Of a stretch of 64,000 bases of DNA, positions 1-9,923 are shown in pieces (position 1 is the stretch's first letter; each line of letters opens with the position of its first letter). The notes beneath the pieces are model-generated. The model did no database searches and was not told the DNA's origin. It saw only the letters and a program-made list of their open reading frames with translations. A program made the position numbers and the translations under genes. The DNA lies in assembly GCA_006226775.1 (NCBI GenBank), contig SBGD01000061.1, positions 18,875-82,874 of the forward strand, read 5' to 3'. This DNA comes from Paracoccaceae bacterium. GTDB lineage: Bacteria; Pseudomonadota; Alphaproteobacteria; Rhodobacterales; Rhodobacteraceae.

Positions 1-299
1 CGGCGGTGTCGGATTATCCGACCACCGAGGCGGACATGGGGATGCAGGTCAATGTCGGCGTGCGGCCCGAGGATCTGGTGGCCACCGAGGGCGAGGCGAT
101 CTTCGAGGGCAAGGTCGATTTCATCGAGGCGCTGGGCGAGGTGACGCTGCTCTACTTCGAGAAGGTGGCCGGCGCGGATTCGGTGATCGGCAAGCTGGCG
201 GGCATCCATACCGAGGTGCGCGGCAAGCCGGTGCGCCTGACCGCGGTGCCCGCCAAGGTGCATCTTTTCGCCAACGGCGTGTCGCTGCTCTATCGCTGA
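1..299 (+). CDS. C-terminal part of a sugar-type ABC transporter ATP-binding protein (cut by window start)
   Basis: Only the last 98 or so codons are present; the frame is open to the left edge. The segment carries a 'VGVRPEDL' motif followed by beta-rich sequence ending 'FANGVSLLYR'. This is typical of the C-terminal TOBE/OB region of MalK/UgpC-type ATPases that energise sugar or glycerol-3-phosphate importers. Walker motifs would lie outside the window, so the substrate cannot be told. It ends 160 bp before frr, which is where pyrH would usually be expected. Confidence 0.8.
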   Translation, partial: AVSDYPTTEADMGMQVNVGVRPEDLVATEGEAIFEGKVDFIEALGEVTLLYFEKVAGADSVIGKLAGIHTEVRGKPVRLTAVPAKVHLFANGVSLLYR

Positions 300-459
300 G
301 CCTGCGCGCCCCATGGCGGTTCCGGCGCGTGTCGGCGCCGAAGGCGGGCGGGAATGGCGCATCGCCATTTGAAACCCGCACCGATCTGTGCAAAAGCTGA
401 TCTCCGGTGTATATCCGGGGCAAGGCCCCCGGCGGCCAGACAGAAAAGAGCTTTACGAC

Positions 460-1023
460 ATGTCCGACGATTTCATTCTCGATACCGACGATCTCGAACG
501 CCGCATGGATGGCGCCATGGCCAACCTGCGCACCGAATTCGCCTCGCTGCGCACCGGGCGGGCCTCGGCCTCGATGCTCGAGCCGGTGATGGTGGACGCC
601 TATGGCCAGCAGACGCCGATCAACCAGGTCGGCACCGTCAACGTCCCCGAGCCGCGGATGGTGACGATCAACGTCTGGGACCGCAGCCTGGTGAGCAAGG
701 TCGAAAAGGCGATCCGCGAGAGCGGGCTGGGCATCAACCCGCAGCTCAACGGCACCATCATCATGCTGCCGATCCCCGAGCTGAACGAGGAACGCCGCCG
801 CGATCTGACCAAGGTGGCCGGGCAATATGCCGAAAGCGCCCGCGTGGCGGTGCGCAACATCCGCCGCGACGGCATGGAACAGATCAAGAAGGCCAAGGCC
901 GACGGCATGTCCGAGGACGACCAGAAGTTCTGGGAAGCCGCGGTGCAGGACCTGACCGATTCCTATGTCAAGCGGGTCGACGAGGCGCTGGAGACCAAGC
1001 AAGGCGAAATCATGCAGGTGTGA
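460..1023 (+). CDS. frr: Ribosome recycling factor
   Basis: A 187-residue protein, the standard RRF length. It acts with EF-G to split the post-termination ribosome. The start is the ATG before [15 protein letters not shown]: an AGAG-type ribosome site lies just upstream, and the upstream in-frame ATG at 388 would add 24 unrelated residues. The family signature LRTGRAS is at residues 30-36, and [10 protein letters not shown] lies in the expected place. It heads the frr-uppS-cdsA-dxr-rseP run. The usual upstream partner pyrH is absent here and lies at 54.3 kb on the other strand. Confidence 0.97.
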   Translation: MSDDFILDTDDLERRMDGAMANLRTEFASLRTGRASASMLEPVMVDAYGQQTPINQVGTVNVPEPRMVTINVWDRSLVSKVEKAIRESGLGINPQLNGTIIMLPIPELNEERRRDLTKVAGQYAESARVAVRNIRRDGMEQIKKAKADGMSEDDQKFWEAAVQDLTDSYVKRVDEALETKQGEIMQV

Positions 1024-1119
1024 GCGCCGGTGCGGGCTGGCCCCGGCGGGCCGTCCGGGGGACGGACCGAGGCGCGAACGGGCAAGGCCCGTCGCGGGAC
1101 AGGTGAAGCAGGAGACGCA

Positions 1120-1854
<735 letters not shown>

Positions 1855-1858
1855 CAGC

Positions 1859-2650
1859 ATGGCACTTTCCGGCAACTGGGATGATCTGATCGCGCGGCTC
1901 GGCTCGGCGGCGGTCATGGTGGGCATCGGCCTGGTGGCGATCTGGATCGGCGGCTGGGTGTTCCTGGTGCTGGTGGCGCTGATCGTCGGCGCGATGATCT
2001 GGGAGCTGGCGCGGATGATCGGTGCCGAGCAGAAGCTGGCGCTGGGGCTGGCCGGGCTGGCGGGGGGGTGTCTGTTTGTCGGCGGGCTGATCCCGCCGGG
2101 TTTTGCCCTGCCGCTGCTGATGGCGCCGGCCTTTGTCGGGTTGAGCCAGCTCAAGAACAGCCGGGCCTTCTTCATGCCGTTCTGCACCGCGATCCTGCTG
2201 GCGGGCTTTGGCATGGTGGCGCTGCGCGGCAACTATGGCATGACCTGGCTGATGTGGCTGGTGCTGGTGGTGGTGGTGACCGACGTCGCGGGCTATTTCG
2301 CCGGGCGGATGATCGGCGGGCCGAAATTCTGGCCGCGGGTCAGCCCCAAGAAGACATGGTCGGGCACCGTGGCGGGTTGGATCGGCGCGGCGCTGGTCGG
2401 GGTGATCTTCTGGCAGGTGGGTGCCTCGGGCGCCAATGTGATCGGCGTCAGCATCGCGGTTTCGATGGCCTCGCAGATGGGCGACATCGCCGAAAGCGCG
2501 ATGAAGCGGCGCTCGGGCGTCAAGGACAGCTCGCACCTGATCCCCGGCCATGGCGGGCTGCTCGACCGCTTCGACGGGATGCTGGGGGCGGCGCTCTTTC
2601 TGCTGCTGGTCGAACAGATCATCGCCTTTCCCGCCGGGGTCGGCCCATGA
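1859..2650 (+). CDS. cdsA: Phosphatidate cytidylyltransferase
   Basis: 263 residues with several hydrophobic segments. It makes CDP-diacylglycerol from phosphatidate and CTP at the inner membrane, the branch point to all phospholipids. The family signature is visible near the C-terminus (KDSSHLIPGHGGLLDRFDG), and SPKKTWSG lies upstream of it. The ATG at 1859 is 2 nt after the uppS stop codon. The gene end overlaps the dxr start by 4 nt (ATGA), suggesting translational coupling. Confidence 0.95.
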   Translation: MALSGNWDDLIARLGSAAVMVGIGLVAIWIGGWVFLVLVALIVGAMIWELARMIGAEQKLALGLAGLAGGCLFVGGLIPPGFALPLLMAPAFVGLSQLKNSRAFFMPFCTAILLAGFGMVALRGNYGMTWLMWLVLVVVVTDVAGYFAGRMIGGPKFWPRVSPKKTWSGTVAGWIGAALVGVIFWQVGASGANVIGVSIAVSMASQMGDIAESAMKRRSGVKDSSHLIPGHGGLLDRFDGMLGAALFLLLVEQIIAFPAGVGP

Positions 2651-3816
2651 GGCGGGTGTCGATTTTCGGCGCGACGGGATCCATCGGACAGAACACCATC
2701 GACCTGATTGCCCGCGCGCCGGGCGAATACGACGTTGTGGCCCTGACCGGCGGGCGCAATATCGCGCAACTGGCGGCGGATGCCCGGCGGCTGGGGGCCG
2801 AGCTTGCGGTGACGGCGCATGACGCGCTGCTGCCCGATCTGCGCGCGGCTCTGGAGGGCAGCGGCGTGGAGGCCGCGGCGGGCGAGGGCGCGCTGGTCGA
2901 GGCCGCGGGACGGCCCGCCGACTGGGTGATGTCGGCCATCGTCGGCGCGGCGGGCCTGGCGCCGGGGCTGCGCGCGCTGGAGCAGGGCGCGACGCTGGCG
3001 CTGGCCAACAAGGAAAGCATGGTCTGCGCCGGCGCGCTGGTCAGCCGCACGGCCAGGGCCCATGGCGGGCGGGTGCTGCCGGTGGACAGCGAGCATTCGG
3101 CGGTCTTCCAGGCGCTGGTGGGCGAGGATCTGGCGGCGGTCGAACGAGTCATCATCACCGCCTCGGGCGGCGCCTTTCGCGACTGGCCGCTGGACGATCT
3201 GGCCGCGGCCACGCCGGAGCAGGCGGCGACCCATCCCAATTGGGACATGGGCCAGCGCATCACCATCGACAGCGCGTCGATGTTCAACAAGGCGCTGGAA
3301 GTCATTGAAACGCGCGAGTTTTTCGGGCTGGATCCGGCGCAGATCGAAGTGCTGGTGCATCCCGAAAGCCTGATCCACGCGCTTGTCGGGTTTCGTGACG
3401 GCGCGCTGATGGCGCATGTCGGCCCGCCGGACATGCGCCATGCCATCGGCTTCGCGCTGCATTACCCCGAGCGCCGCGCCCTGCCGGTCGAGCGGCTGGA
3501 CCTGGGGCAGGTGGCGACCTTGAGTTTCCGCGCGCCCGACGAGACCCGCTATCCCGCGCTCCGGCTGGCGCGCGAGGTCATGGCGGCGGGCGGGCTGGCC
3601 GGCGCGGTCTTCAACGCCGCCAAGGAGCGCGCGCTGGACCGCTTCATCGCGCGCGACATCGGGTTTCTCGACATGGCCGCGGTGGTCGAGGAGGTGCTCA
3701 CCCGATTGTCATGGCGCGCGGGCCTCATTGATGCCGCAATGACCCTTGATAACGTCGCGCAAGTGGACCATTTGGCACGGGATGAGGCAGACCGGGTCAT
3801 CGCCGACAGGAACTGA
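2647..3816 (+). CDS. dxr: 1-deoxy-D-xylulose 5-phosphate reductoisomerase
   Basis: 389 residues, normal for the family. First committed enzyme of the MEP isoprenoid pathway (DXP to MEP with NADPH). The N-terminal Rossmann motif is GATGSIGQNT. The metal/substrate-binding segments VDSEHSAVFQ, ITASGGAFRD and HPESLIHA are all present. It overlaps cdsA by 4 nt. It supplies isoprenoid precursors that UppS uses in the same operon. Confidence 0.97.
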   Translation: MRRVSIFGATGSIGQNTIDLIARAPGEYDVVALTGGRNIAQLAADARRLGAELAVTAHDALLPDLRAALEGSGVEAAAGEGALVEAAGRPADWVMSAIVGAAGLAPGLRALEQGATLALANKESMVCAGALVSRTARAHGGRVLPVDSEHSAVFQALVGEDLAAVERVIITASGGAFRDWPLDDLAAATPEQAATHPNWDMGQRITIDSASMFNKALEVIETREFFGLDPAQIEVLVHPESLIHALVGFRDGALMAHVGPPDMRHAIGFALHYPERRALPVERLDLGQVATLSFRAPDETRYPALRLAREVMAAGGLAGAVFNAAKERALDRFIARDIGFLDMAAVVEEVLTRLSWRAGLIDAAMTLDNVAQVDHLARDEADRVIADRN

Positions 3817-3829
3817 AGGGTAGGGCAGT

Positions 3830-5179
3830 TTGGATTTCTCGCAATTGATTCCGCAGTTTGGCGGCACCTTGTTCACGTTGGTGGCCTTCGTGGTGGCCCT
3901 GTCGATCATCGTCGCCATTCACGAATACGGCCATTACATCGTGGGCCGCTGGTCGGGGATCAAGGCGGATGTCTTCTCGCTGGGTTTCGGCCCGGTGCTG
4001 TTTTCGCGCGTCGACCGCCACGGCACCAGGTGGCAGGTGGCGGCGCTTCCCCTGGGCGGCTACGTCAAGTTCCGCGGCGATGCCGATGCCGCCTCGGCGC
4101 AAAGCGACAGCGCGGCGCTGGCGGGCATGTCCGACGCGGAGCGCCGCGCCACCATGACCGGCGCGCCGCTCTGGGCGCGCACGCTGACCGTGGCGGCGGG
4201 GCCGGTGTTCAACTTCATCCTCGCGATCCTGATGTTTGCCGCGCTGTTTCTCTCGCGCGGCGAGATCTCCGAGCCTTTGACCGTGGGCGATCTGCGCCCC
4301 TTCCCGGCGGCGCAGGAGTTGCAGGAAGGCGACGTGCTGCTGGCGATCGACGGGCAGGAGACCCCGGCCTTCGGCGACAACGAGGCCTTCCAGGACTTCA
4401 TCGCAGCACTGCCGCGGCAGAACGATCTCGACTACCTCGTGCGCCGCGAGGGCCGCGAGATGACGGTCACCGGTCCCTATCCCTATCCGCCGATCATCAC
4501 CCGGCTGGTGCCGCGCTCGGCGGCCTATGACGTGGGCCTCGAACAGGGCGACGTGATCCTGAGCCTCGACGGCACCGAGGTCGCCTCCTTCGACGAGGTC
4601 AAGACCGCGGTGGAAGGCTCGGAAGGCCGGGCGCTTCTGCTGACGGTCTGGCGCGATGGCCAGGAGCTGGACTTCGCGCTGGCGCCGCGCGCGGTGGACG
4701 AGCCCGACGGCGAGGGCGGCTTTGTCACCCATTACCGCGTCGGCATCATCGGCGGGCTGTTTTTCGAGCCCGCGCGCTCGGCCCCCGGCGTCTGGGACGC
4801 GCTGAGCGGCGGCGTGGCGCAGACCGCGGCGATCATGCAAGGCTCGATCTCCGGGCTCTGGCATATCGTCACCGGCCAGATCTCCTCGTGCAACCTGTCG
4901 GGTCCGGTGGGCATTGCCGAGACCTCGGGCCAGATGGCCGCGCAGGGCACCACCAACTTCCTGTGGTTCGTGGCGGTGCTCTCGGCGGCGGTGGGGCTGC
5001 TCAACCTGTTCCCGATCCCGGTGCTCGATGGCGGCCACCTGGTGTTCTACGCCTACGAGGCCGTGGTGGGCCGCCCCCCGCACGAGCGGGTGCTGAGCGT
5101 GCTGATGACCCTGGGGCTGGCCATCGTGCTGGCGGTCATGGTCTTCTCGCTGGGCAACGACCTGATCCTCTGTCCGTGA
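3830..5179 (+). CDS. rseP: Site-2 intramembrane zinc metalloprotease (RseP)
   Basis: 449 residues, starting at TTG with a GAAGGG ribosome site. The zinc motif HEYGH lies at residues 31-35 in the first membrane helix, and the second active-site motif LNLFPIPVLDGGH is near the C-terminus. Between them lie two PDZ-like stretches (for example EGDVLLAIDG and QGDVILSLDG). RseP cleaves anti-sigma factors and clears signal peptides from the inner membrane. Its place before bamA is standard in proteobacteria. No anti-sigma factor is encoded in the window. Confidence 0.95.
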   Translation: MDFSQLIPQFGGTLFTLVAFVVALSIIVAIHEYGHYIVGRWSGIKADVFSLGFGPVLFSRVDRHGTRWQVAALPLGGYVKFRGDADAASAQSDSAALAGMSDAERRATMTGAPLWARTLTVAAGPVFNFILAILMFAALFLSRGEISEPLTVGDLRPFPAAQELQEGDVLLAIDGQETPAFGDNEAFQDFIAALPRQNDLDYLVRREGREMTVTGPYPYPPIITRLVPRSAAYDVGLEQGDVILSLDGTEVASFDEVKTAVEGSEGRALLLTVWRDGQELDFALAPRAVDEPDGEGGFVTHYRVGIIGGLFFEPARSAPGVWDALSGGVAQTAAIMQGSISGLWHIVTGQISSCNLSGPVGIAETSGQMAAQGTTNFLWFVAVLSAAVGLLNLFPIPVLDGGHLVFYAYEAVVGRPPHERVLSVLMTLGLAIVLAVMVFSLGNDLILCP

Positions 5180-5193
5180 CCGCCGGGCCGGGG

Positions 5194-5228
5194 GCGGGCG
5201 GATTGTCCGCGCCCGCGAAACGGTTTTT
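5194..5228 (+). terminator. Probable Rho-independent terminator after rseP
   Basis: GCGGGC-GGA pairs with TCC-GC-GCCCGC across a 3-nt loop. It is followed by AAACGG and a run of six T. This would end or attenuate the frr-rseP transcript before bamA. Confidence 0.6.
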
Positions 5229-5313
5229 TCCGGAACGATCGGCGGCGACGCCGCAATCTCGCCAGAATCCTCGGGTAAACCTGTCTGCGCAACGCAAGTA
5301 GAAGAGCGGAAAA

Positions 5314-5442
5314 ATGCAGACATTTGCCTATGGATACCGGGGTTTGCGGCTGATCGCACAGCTCAATGCCGACCGGATTCTGTTTGTCGGCGCCCTGGCG
5401 GGGGCCTTGGTGATGGCCGGATATCTGGCACATCTGCTCTGA
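5314..5442 (+). CDS. Small single-pass membrane peptide (42 aa), function unknown
   Basis: An open frame of 42 codons with an AGCGGAAA ribosome site just upstream. It begins MQTFAYGYRGLRLIAQLN and continues into one hydrophobic helix rich in Gly/Ala/Leu ending AHLL. The positive/aromatic N-terminus and single helix suggest an inner-membrane microprotein. It lies between rseP (with its terminator) and bamA. The function is not recognised. It could be a chance frame, but the ribosome site and amphipathic-then-hydrophobic layout argue for a real gene. Confidence 0.55.
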   Translation: MQTFAYGYRGLRLIAQLNADRILFVGALAGALVMAGYLAHLL

Positions 5443-5563
5443 TCGCATCCATATTTTGTGGCAACACTGCAAAAATTCCTCTCAAACCGGGGCTGCTTGC
5501 TTTTGACAAGCCCTGCCGATCCCGATACTCACCCAAGCGTGGGATGAATGTACGGGTTGGCGG

Positions 5564-7936
5564 ATGCAAAATCGAGCAAGAGCCCGCGCTGTCTGTGGCG
5601 CGGCGATGAAATCGGTCAAGTCTGTGGTGTTTGCAGGTGCGGCTGTGGTGGCGGTGCAGGCGGTTGTGCTGCCCGCGCCGGCGCTGGCGCAAAGCTATAC
5701 CTTCACGCAGGTGTCGATCGAAGGCAACGTGCGGGTCGAGCCGGCGACGATCCTGAGCTATGCCGGCATCGGCCGCGGCCAGCGCGTCTCGGCCGCCGAG
5801 TTGAACGATGCCTACCAGCGAATCCTCGCCTCCGGCCTCTTCGAGGAGGTCGAGATCGTGCCCGCCGGAAACCGGCTGGTGATCCGGGTGGTCGAATATC
5901 CGACCATCAACCGGGTGAACTTCGAGGGCAACCGGCGGATCAAGGACGAGGATCTGGCCAATATCGTCACCTCCTCCTCGCGCCGGGTGTTCAATGCCGC
6001 CACCGCCGAGAAGGACGCCGCCCAGATCGTGCAGGCCTATGCCGAGCAGGGCCGCGCCTCGGCCCGGGTGACGCCGAAGATCATCCGCCGCTCCGACAAC
6101 CGCGTCGACCTGGTGTTCGAGATCCTCGAAGGCGGGGCGATCGAGGTCGAGCGCATCTCCTTTGTCGGCAACTCGAAATACTCCGACCGCCGGTTGCGCC
6201 GGGTGCTGGAAACCAAGCAGGCGGGCCTGTTCCGCGCCATCATCCGCCGCGACAGTTTCGTCGAGGACCGGGTGGCCTTCGACAAGCAGGTGCTGGTCGA
6301 TTTCTACCAGTCGCGCGGCTATGTCGACGTGCGCGTCAATGCGGTCAATGCCGAACTGGCCGAAGAGCGTGACGGCTATTTCCTGAGCTTCAACATCCAG
6401 GAAGGCCAGCAATTCACCTTTGGCGAGGTCAACGTGACCTCGGACGTGCCCGAGGTCGACCCCGACGATTTCGCCGCGGTGGTCAAGGTGCGCCAGGGCG
6501 TGGTCTATTCGCCCGCGCTGGTCGAGAACGAGATCGCGCGGCTCGAGCGGCTGGCCAACAAGAAGGGCCTGAACTTCATCCGGGTCGAGCCGCGGGTGAC
6601 GCGCAACGACCGGACGCTGGAACTCGACATCGAGTTCGCCATCACCCGCGGGCCGCGCATTTTCATCGAGCGGATCGACGTGGAAGGCAATACCACCACG
6701 CTGGACCGCGTCGTGCGGCGCCAGTTCAAGGTGGTCGAGGGCGACCCCTTCAACCCCCGCGAAATCCGCGAATCCGCCGAACGCATCCGCGCGCTGGGCT
6801 TTTTCTCCAAGGCCGACGTCAATGCGCGCGAGGGGTCCTCGCCGCAGCAGGTGGTGATCGATGTCGATGTCGAGGAGGCGCCCACCGGCTCGATCGGCTT
6901 TGGCGGGTCCTATTCGACCGATGGCGGCGTCGGGCTGAACATCTCGTTCAGCGAGCGCAACTTTCTGGGCCGGGGGCAGGCGCTGAGCTTTGGTTTCTCG
7001 ACCGCCACGGGGACGCAGAACTACAACTTCTCCTTTGCCGAGCCGGCCTTTCTCAACCGCGACCTGCGCTTCGGCGTAGCGCTCAGCTATGCCGAGACCA
7101 ACAACCAGTACGACGATTCCTACGACACCGCGACCGGCTACTTCTCGACCAGCCTGACCTTCCCGCTGGCCGAATACAGTACCCTGCAGACGCGCTACAC
7201 GGCGAAATATTCCGAGATGCGCAATGCCGGCTCGGACGTCGGCGGGATCATTGCCGCCGAGGCCGACCGCGGCGGGCTGCTGAGCAGCGCGCTGGGCTAT
7301 ACCTATACCTTTGACACCATCGACACCGGGCTTGATCCGAACGCCGGTATCCGGCTGGAATTCAGTCAGGACTTCGCCGGTCTGGGTGGCGACGTGGCCT
7401 CGGTCAGCACCACCGCGCGGGCCACGGCCGAGCGCAAGGTGCGCAACGAGGAGATCACCCTGCGGGCGGTGATCGAGGGTGGCGCGCTCTGGACCAGTGG
7501 CGATGACGGCAGCCGGACCATCGACCGCTTCCGCCTGGGCTCTTCGCGGATGCGTGGCTTCGAGCCGGGCGGCATCGGGCCGCGCGAACGCGGCACCAAT
7601 GCCGCCGGCTCCAGCGTCAACGACGCGCTGGGGGGCAATTACTTCGCGGTGGCGCGGTTCGAGGCGGAATTCCCCATCGGCCTGCCCGAGGAATACGGCC
7701 TGTCGGGCGGGGTGTTCTACGACATCGGCTCGCTCTGGGGGCTGGACAGTTCCAGCACCGGGATTGCCACAACCAGCCTCGAGCATGACGAGTTTGCCCT
7801 GCGGCAGGTTGTCGGCGCCTCGCTGTTCTGGCGCTCGGCAATCGGGCCCTTGCGGTTCAACTTCACCAAGGCGCTGCAAAAAGAAGAGCATGACAAGGAT
7901 CGCCTCTTCGAATTCACCATTGCGACGCAGTTCTGA
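5564..7936 (+). CDS. bamA: Outer-membrane protein assembly factor BamA
   Basis: About 790 residues. It has an N-terminal signal peptide ending ALAQS, five POTRA-type repeats over roughly residues 45-440 (for example ISFVGNSKY, IDVEGNTTT), then a C-terminal Omp85 beta-barrel. The barrel carries the GSSRMRGFEPGGIGPR region (the VRGF/Y-type motif of Omp85) and ends in aromatic phenylalanine (TIATQF), the usual outer-membrane insertion signal. It is the core of the BAM complex. The start could also be the ATG at 5606, which gives a shorter signal peptide. It overlaps the probable skp start. Confidence 0.95.
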   Translation: MQNRARARAVCGAAMKSVKSVVFAGAAVVAVQAVVLPAPALAQSYTFTQVSIEGNVRVEPATILSYAGIGRGQRVSAAELNDAYQRILASGLFEEVEIVPAGNRLVIRVVEYPTINRVNFEGNRRIKDEDLANIVTSSSRRVFNAATAEKDAAQIVQAYAEQGRASARVTPKIIRRSDNRVDLVFEILEGGAIEVERISFVGNSKYSDRRLRRVLETKQAGLFRAIIRRDSFVEDRVAFDKQVLVDFYQSRGYVDVRVNAVNAELAEERDGYFLSFNIQEGQQFTFGEVNVTSDVPEVDPDDFAAVVKVRQGVVYSPALVENEIARLERLANKKGLNFIRVEPRVTRNDRTLELDIEFAITRGPRIFIERIDVEGNTTTLDRVVRRQFKVVEGDPFNPREIRESAERIRALGFFSKADVNAREGSSPQQVVIDVDVEEAPTGSIGFGGSYSTDGGVGLNISFSERNFLGRGQALSFGFSTATGTQNYNFSFAEPAFLNRDLRFGVALSYAETNNQYDDSYDTATGYFSTSLTFPLAEYSTLQTRYTAKYSEMRNAGSDVGGIIAAEADRGGLLSSALGYTYTFDTIDTGLDPNAGIRLEFSQDFAGLGGDVASVSTTARATAERKVRNEEITLRAVIEGGALWTSGDDGSRTIDRFRLGSSRMRGFEPGGIGPRERGTNAAGSSVNDALGGNYFAVARFEAEFPIGLPEEYGLSGGVFYDIGSLWGLDSSSTGIATTSLEHDEFALRQVVGASLFWRSAIGPLRFNFTKALQKEEHDKDRLFEFTIATQF

Positions 7937-8567
7937 TCGACCGCGCCCGGGGCGGACCCGCAGCCTGCGGCGCGCGGGCCTCGCGGCGCTGCTGGCCTGC
8001 GCGCTGCCCTTCGCTGGGGCGCGGGCGCAGGACGAGCCCCCGGTGCCGCGCACGCCGATCCTGGTGATCGACTTCGACGAGGTCTACCGCGAGTCGCTGT
8101 TCGGTCAGGGCATCCAGCGCGATCTGGACGCGCGGCGGCGCAGCCTCGCCGAGGAGATCGCCGCCATCGACGAGAGCCTGGCCGAGGAAGAACGCCAGCT
8201 GACCGCCCGGCGCTCGGGGTTGAGCCCCGAGGAGTTCCGCGCGCTGGCCGATGCTTTTGACGCCAAGGTGCAACGGCTGCGCAGCGAACAGGACGAAAAG
8301 GCCCGCGCGCTGACCCGGCTGCAAGCCGACGAGCAATTGCGCTTTCGCCAGGCCGCGCTGCCCATCGTCGGCCAGTTGATGCTGGACAGCGGGGCGCTGA
8401 TCGTGGTGGAAAAACGCAGCCTCGTGGTGTTCAACGACGGCATCGACGTGACCGACATCGCCGCGCGGCGGCTGGATGCGGCCACCGCCGGGACCACCCC
8501 GCCAGAGGTGCCAGCCACGCCCCCGGCGGACGCCCCGGACGAGGGCGACGCGGCGCCCGAGGATTAG
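7920..8567 (+). CDS. skp: OmpH/Skp-family periplasmic chaperone
   Basis: About 215 residues. It has a basic N-terminus, a hydrophobic signal segment ending ARAQ, and then a long charged helical region (residues about 45-150: heptad-like Arg/Glu/Leu content). This matches the Skp tentacles that hold unfolded outer-membrane proteins. The C-terminal tail is Pro/Ala/Asp-rich. No ATG is available; the TTG at 7920 overlaps the bamA end by 17 nt and is the best start, though no strong ribosome site is seen. Its place between bamA and fabZ/lpxA is the classical order. Confidence 0.8.
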   Translation: MRRSSDRPRPGRTRSLRRAGLAALLACALPFAGARAQDEPPVPRTPILVIDFDEVYRESLFGQGIQRDLDARRRSLAEEIAAIDESLAEEERQLTARRSGLSPEEFRALADAFDAKVQRLRSEQDEKARALTRLQADEQLRFRQAALPIVGQLMLDSGALIVVEKRSLVVFNDGIDVTDIAARRLDAATAGTTPPEVPATPPADAPDEGDAAPED

Positions 8568-8666
8568 GGCGCCTTCGCAAATGCTTGCCGCGACGCGCCT
8601 TCGTTGCTAGGCACGGGGCATTGGGCGTTTGCCCCCGGGCAGCGATGAAGCAGCAAAGGACCTCCC

Positions 8667-9128
8667 ATGACCGAGCCCCTGAAAACCGCGGATATCCAGA
8701 CGATCCAGGAGATCCTGCCGCATCGCTATCCCTTCCTGCTTGTGGACAAGGTTGTGGAGATCGACGGGTTCAGATCGGCCAGGGGCATCAAGAACGTCAC
8801 CATGAACGAGCCGCATTTCCAGGGCCATTTTCCCGGCGTGCCGATCATGCCCGGCGTGACGATTGTCGAGGCCATGGCCCAGACCTCGGGGGTGATGATC
8901 GGGGTGGGTGCCGATCAGGCGGGGGCGGACCTGCTGATCTATTTCATGTCGATCGACAAGTGCAAGTTCCGCCGCAAGGTGATCCCCGGCGACGTGCTCG
9001 AGATGGAGGTCACCACCCTGCGCGGCAAGCCCGGCGGCAAGGTGTGGAAATTCGCCGGCCGCGCGACCGTCGACGGCGAACTGGCGGCGGAATGCGAGTT
9101 CTCGGCCATGGTGGACATGAAATCCTGA
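8667..9128 (+). CDS. fabZ: 3-hydroxyacyl-[acyl-carrier-protein] dehydratase
   Basis: 153 residues. It dehydrates 3-hydroxyacyl-ACP in fatty acid elongation. The hot-dog fold signature [11 protein letters not shown] contains the catalytic His, and [11 protein letters not shown] contains the catalytic Glu. The last base of its stop codon is the first base of the lpxA ATG. FabZ competes with LpxA for 3-hydroxyacyl-ACP, which explains why the two are kept together. Confidence 0.97.
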   Translation: MTEPLKTADIQTIQEILPHRYPFLLVDKVVEIDGFRSARGIKNVTMNEPHFQGHFPGVPIMPGVTIVEAMAQTSGVMIGVGADQAGADLLIYFMSIDKCKFRRKVIPGDVLEMEVTTLRGKPGGKVWKFAGRATVDGELAAECEFSAMVDMKS

Positions 9129-9919
9129 TGTCCGATCCCATCATCCATCCCAGCGCGGTGATCGAGGACGGCGCCAGCATCGGCCCCGGCTGCCGGATCG
9201 GGCCGTTCTGCCTTGTCGGCGCCGAGGTGACGCTGGGCCCGCGGGTCGAGCTGAAAAGCCACGTCGTGGTCAAGGGGCTGACCGAGGTCGGCGAGGACAC
9301 GGTGATCTTTCCCTTCGCGGTGATCGGCGAGATCCCGCAGGACCTCAAGTTCGCCGGCGAAAAGACCCGGCTGGTGATCGGCAAGCGCAACCGCATCCGC
9401 GAGCATGTGACGATGAACACCGGCACCGAGGGCGGCGGCGGCGTGACCCGGGTGGGCGATGACGGGCTGTTCATGGCCGGCTGCCACGTCGCCCATGACG
9501 TGCAGATCGGCGACAAGGTGATCATCGTCAACAATGCCGCGCTGGCCGGGCATTGCATCATCGAGGACGAGGTCATCATCGGCGGGCTGTCGGGCGTGCA
9601 TCAATTCGTGCGCATCGGCCGCGGCGCGATCATCGGTGCGGTGACCATGGTGACCAACGACGTGATCCCGCACGGGCTGGTGCAGGCCGAGCGCGGCAAG
9701 CTGGACGGTTTGAACCTTGTCGGGCTCAAGCGGCGCGGGGTGGCGCGCAAGGACATCACCGCGCTGCGCGCGGCCTTCCAGATGCTGGCCCAGGGCGAGG
9801 GCGCCTTTGCCGAACGCGCAAGGCGGCTGGGCGAGGAGACCGAGAGCGACTATGTGCGCCAGATCACCGATTTCGTGCTGAGCGCCTCCGACCGCCATTT
9901 CCTGACCCCCGGAGGCTAG
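9128..9919 (+). CDS. lpxA: UDP-N-acetylglucosamine O-acyltransferase
   Basis: 263 residues. First step of lipid A synthesis. The N-terminal half is a left-handed beta helix of hexapeptide repeats (IHPSAVIEDGASIGPGCRIG onward). The catalytic His lies in GCHVAHDVQIG near residue 122. A C-terminal helical domain follows. The start overlaps the fabZ stop (TGATG). Confidence 0.97.
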   Translation: MSDPIIHPSAVIEDGASIGPGCRIGPFCLVGAEVTLGPRVELKSHVVVKGLTEVGEDTVIFPFAVIGEIPQDLKFAGEKTRLVIGKRNRIREHVTMNTGTEGGGGVTRVGDDGLFMAGCHVAHDVQIGDKVIIVNNAALAGHCIIEDEVIIGGLSGVHQFVRIGRGAIIGAVTMVTNDVIPHGLVQAERGKLDGLNLVGLKRRGVARKDITALRAAFQMLAQGEGAFAERARRLGEETESDYVRQITDFVLSASDRHFLTPGG

Positions 9920-9923
9920 GGCG

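Noticed and set aside
388..459. A longer frr with 24 extra N-terminal residues
   Set aside because: The extension is non-conserved, while the ATG at 460 has a ribosome site and gives the standard 187-residue protein.
5513..5541. TTGACA before bamA as a sigma70 promoter
   Set aside because: The -35 is perfect, but no acceptable -10 lies at 16-18 nt; GATACT is only 5 nt away.
5363..8053. An 896-codon open frame on the minus strand opposite bamA and skp
   Set aside because: It is a shadow of high-G+C coding bias. Its translation is low-complexity Arg/Gly/Ala/His with no domain, and bamA on the other strand is unambiguous. The same applies to long antisense frames opposite rseP, gmk-phoR and ilvD.
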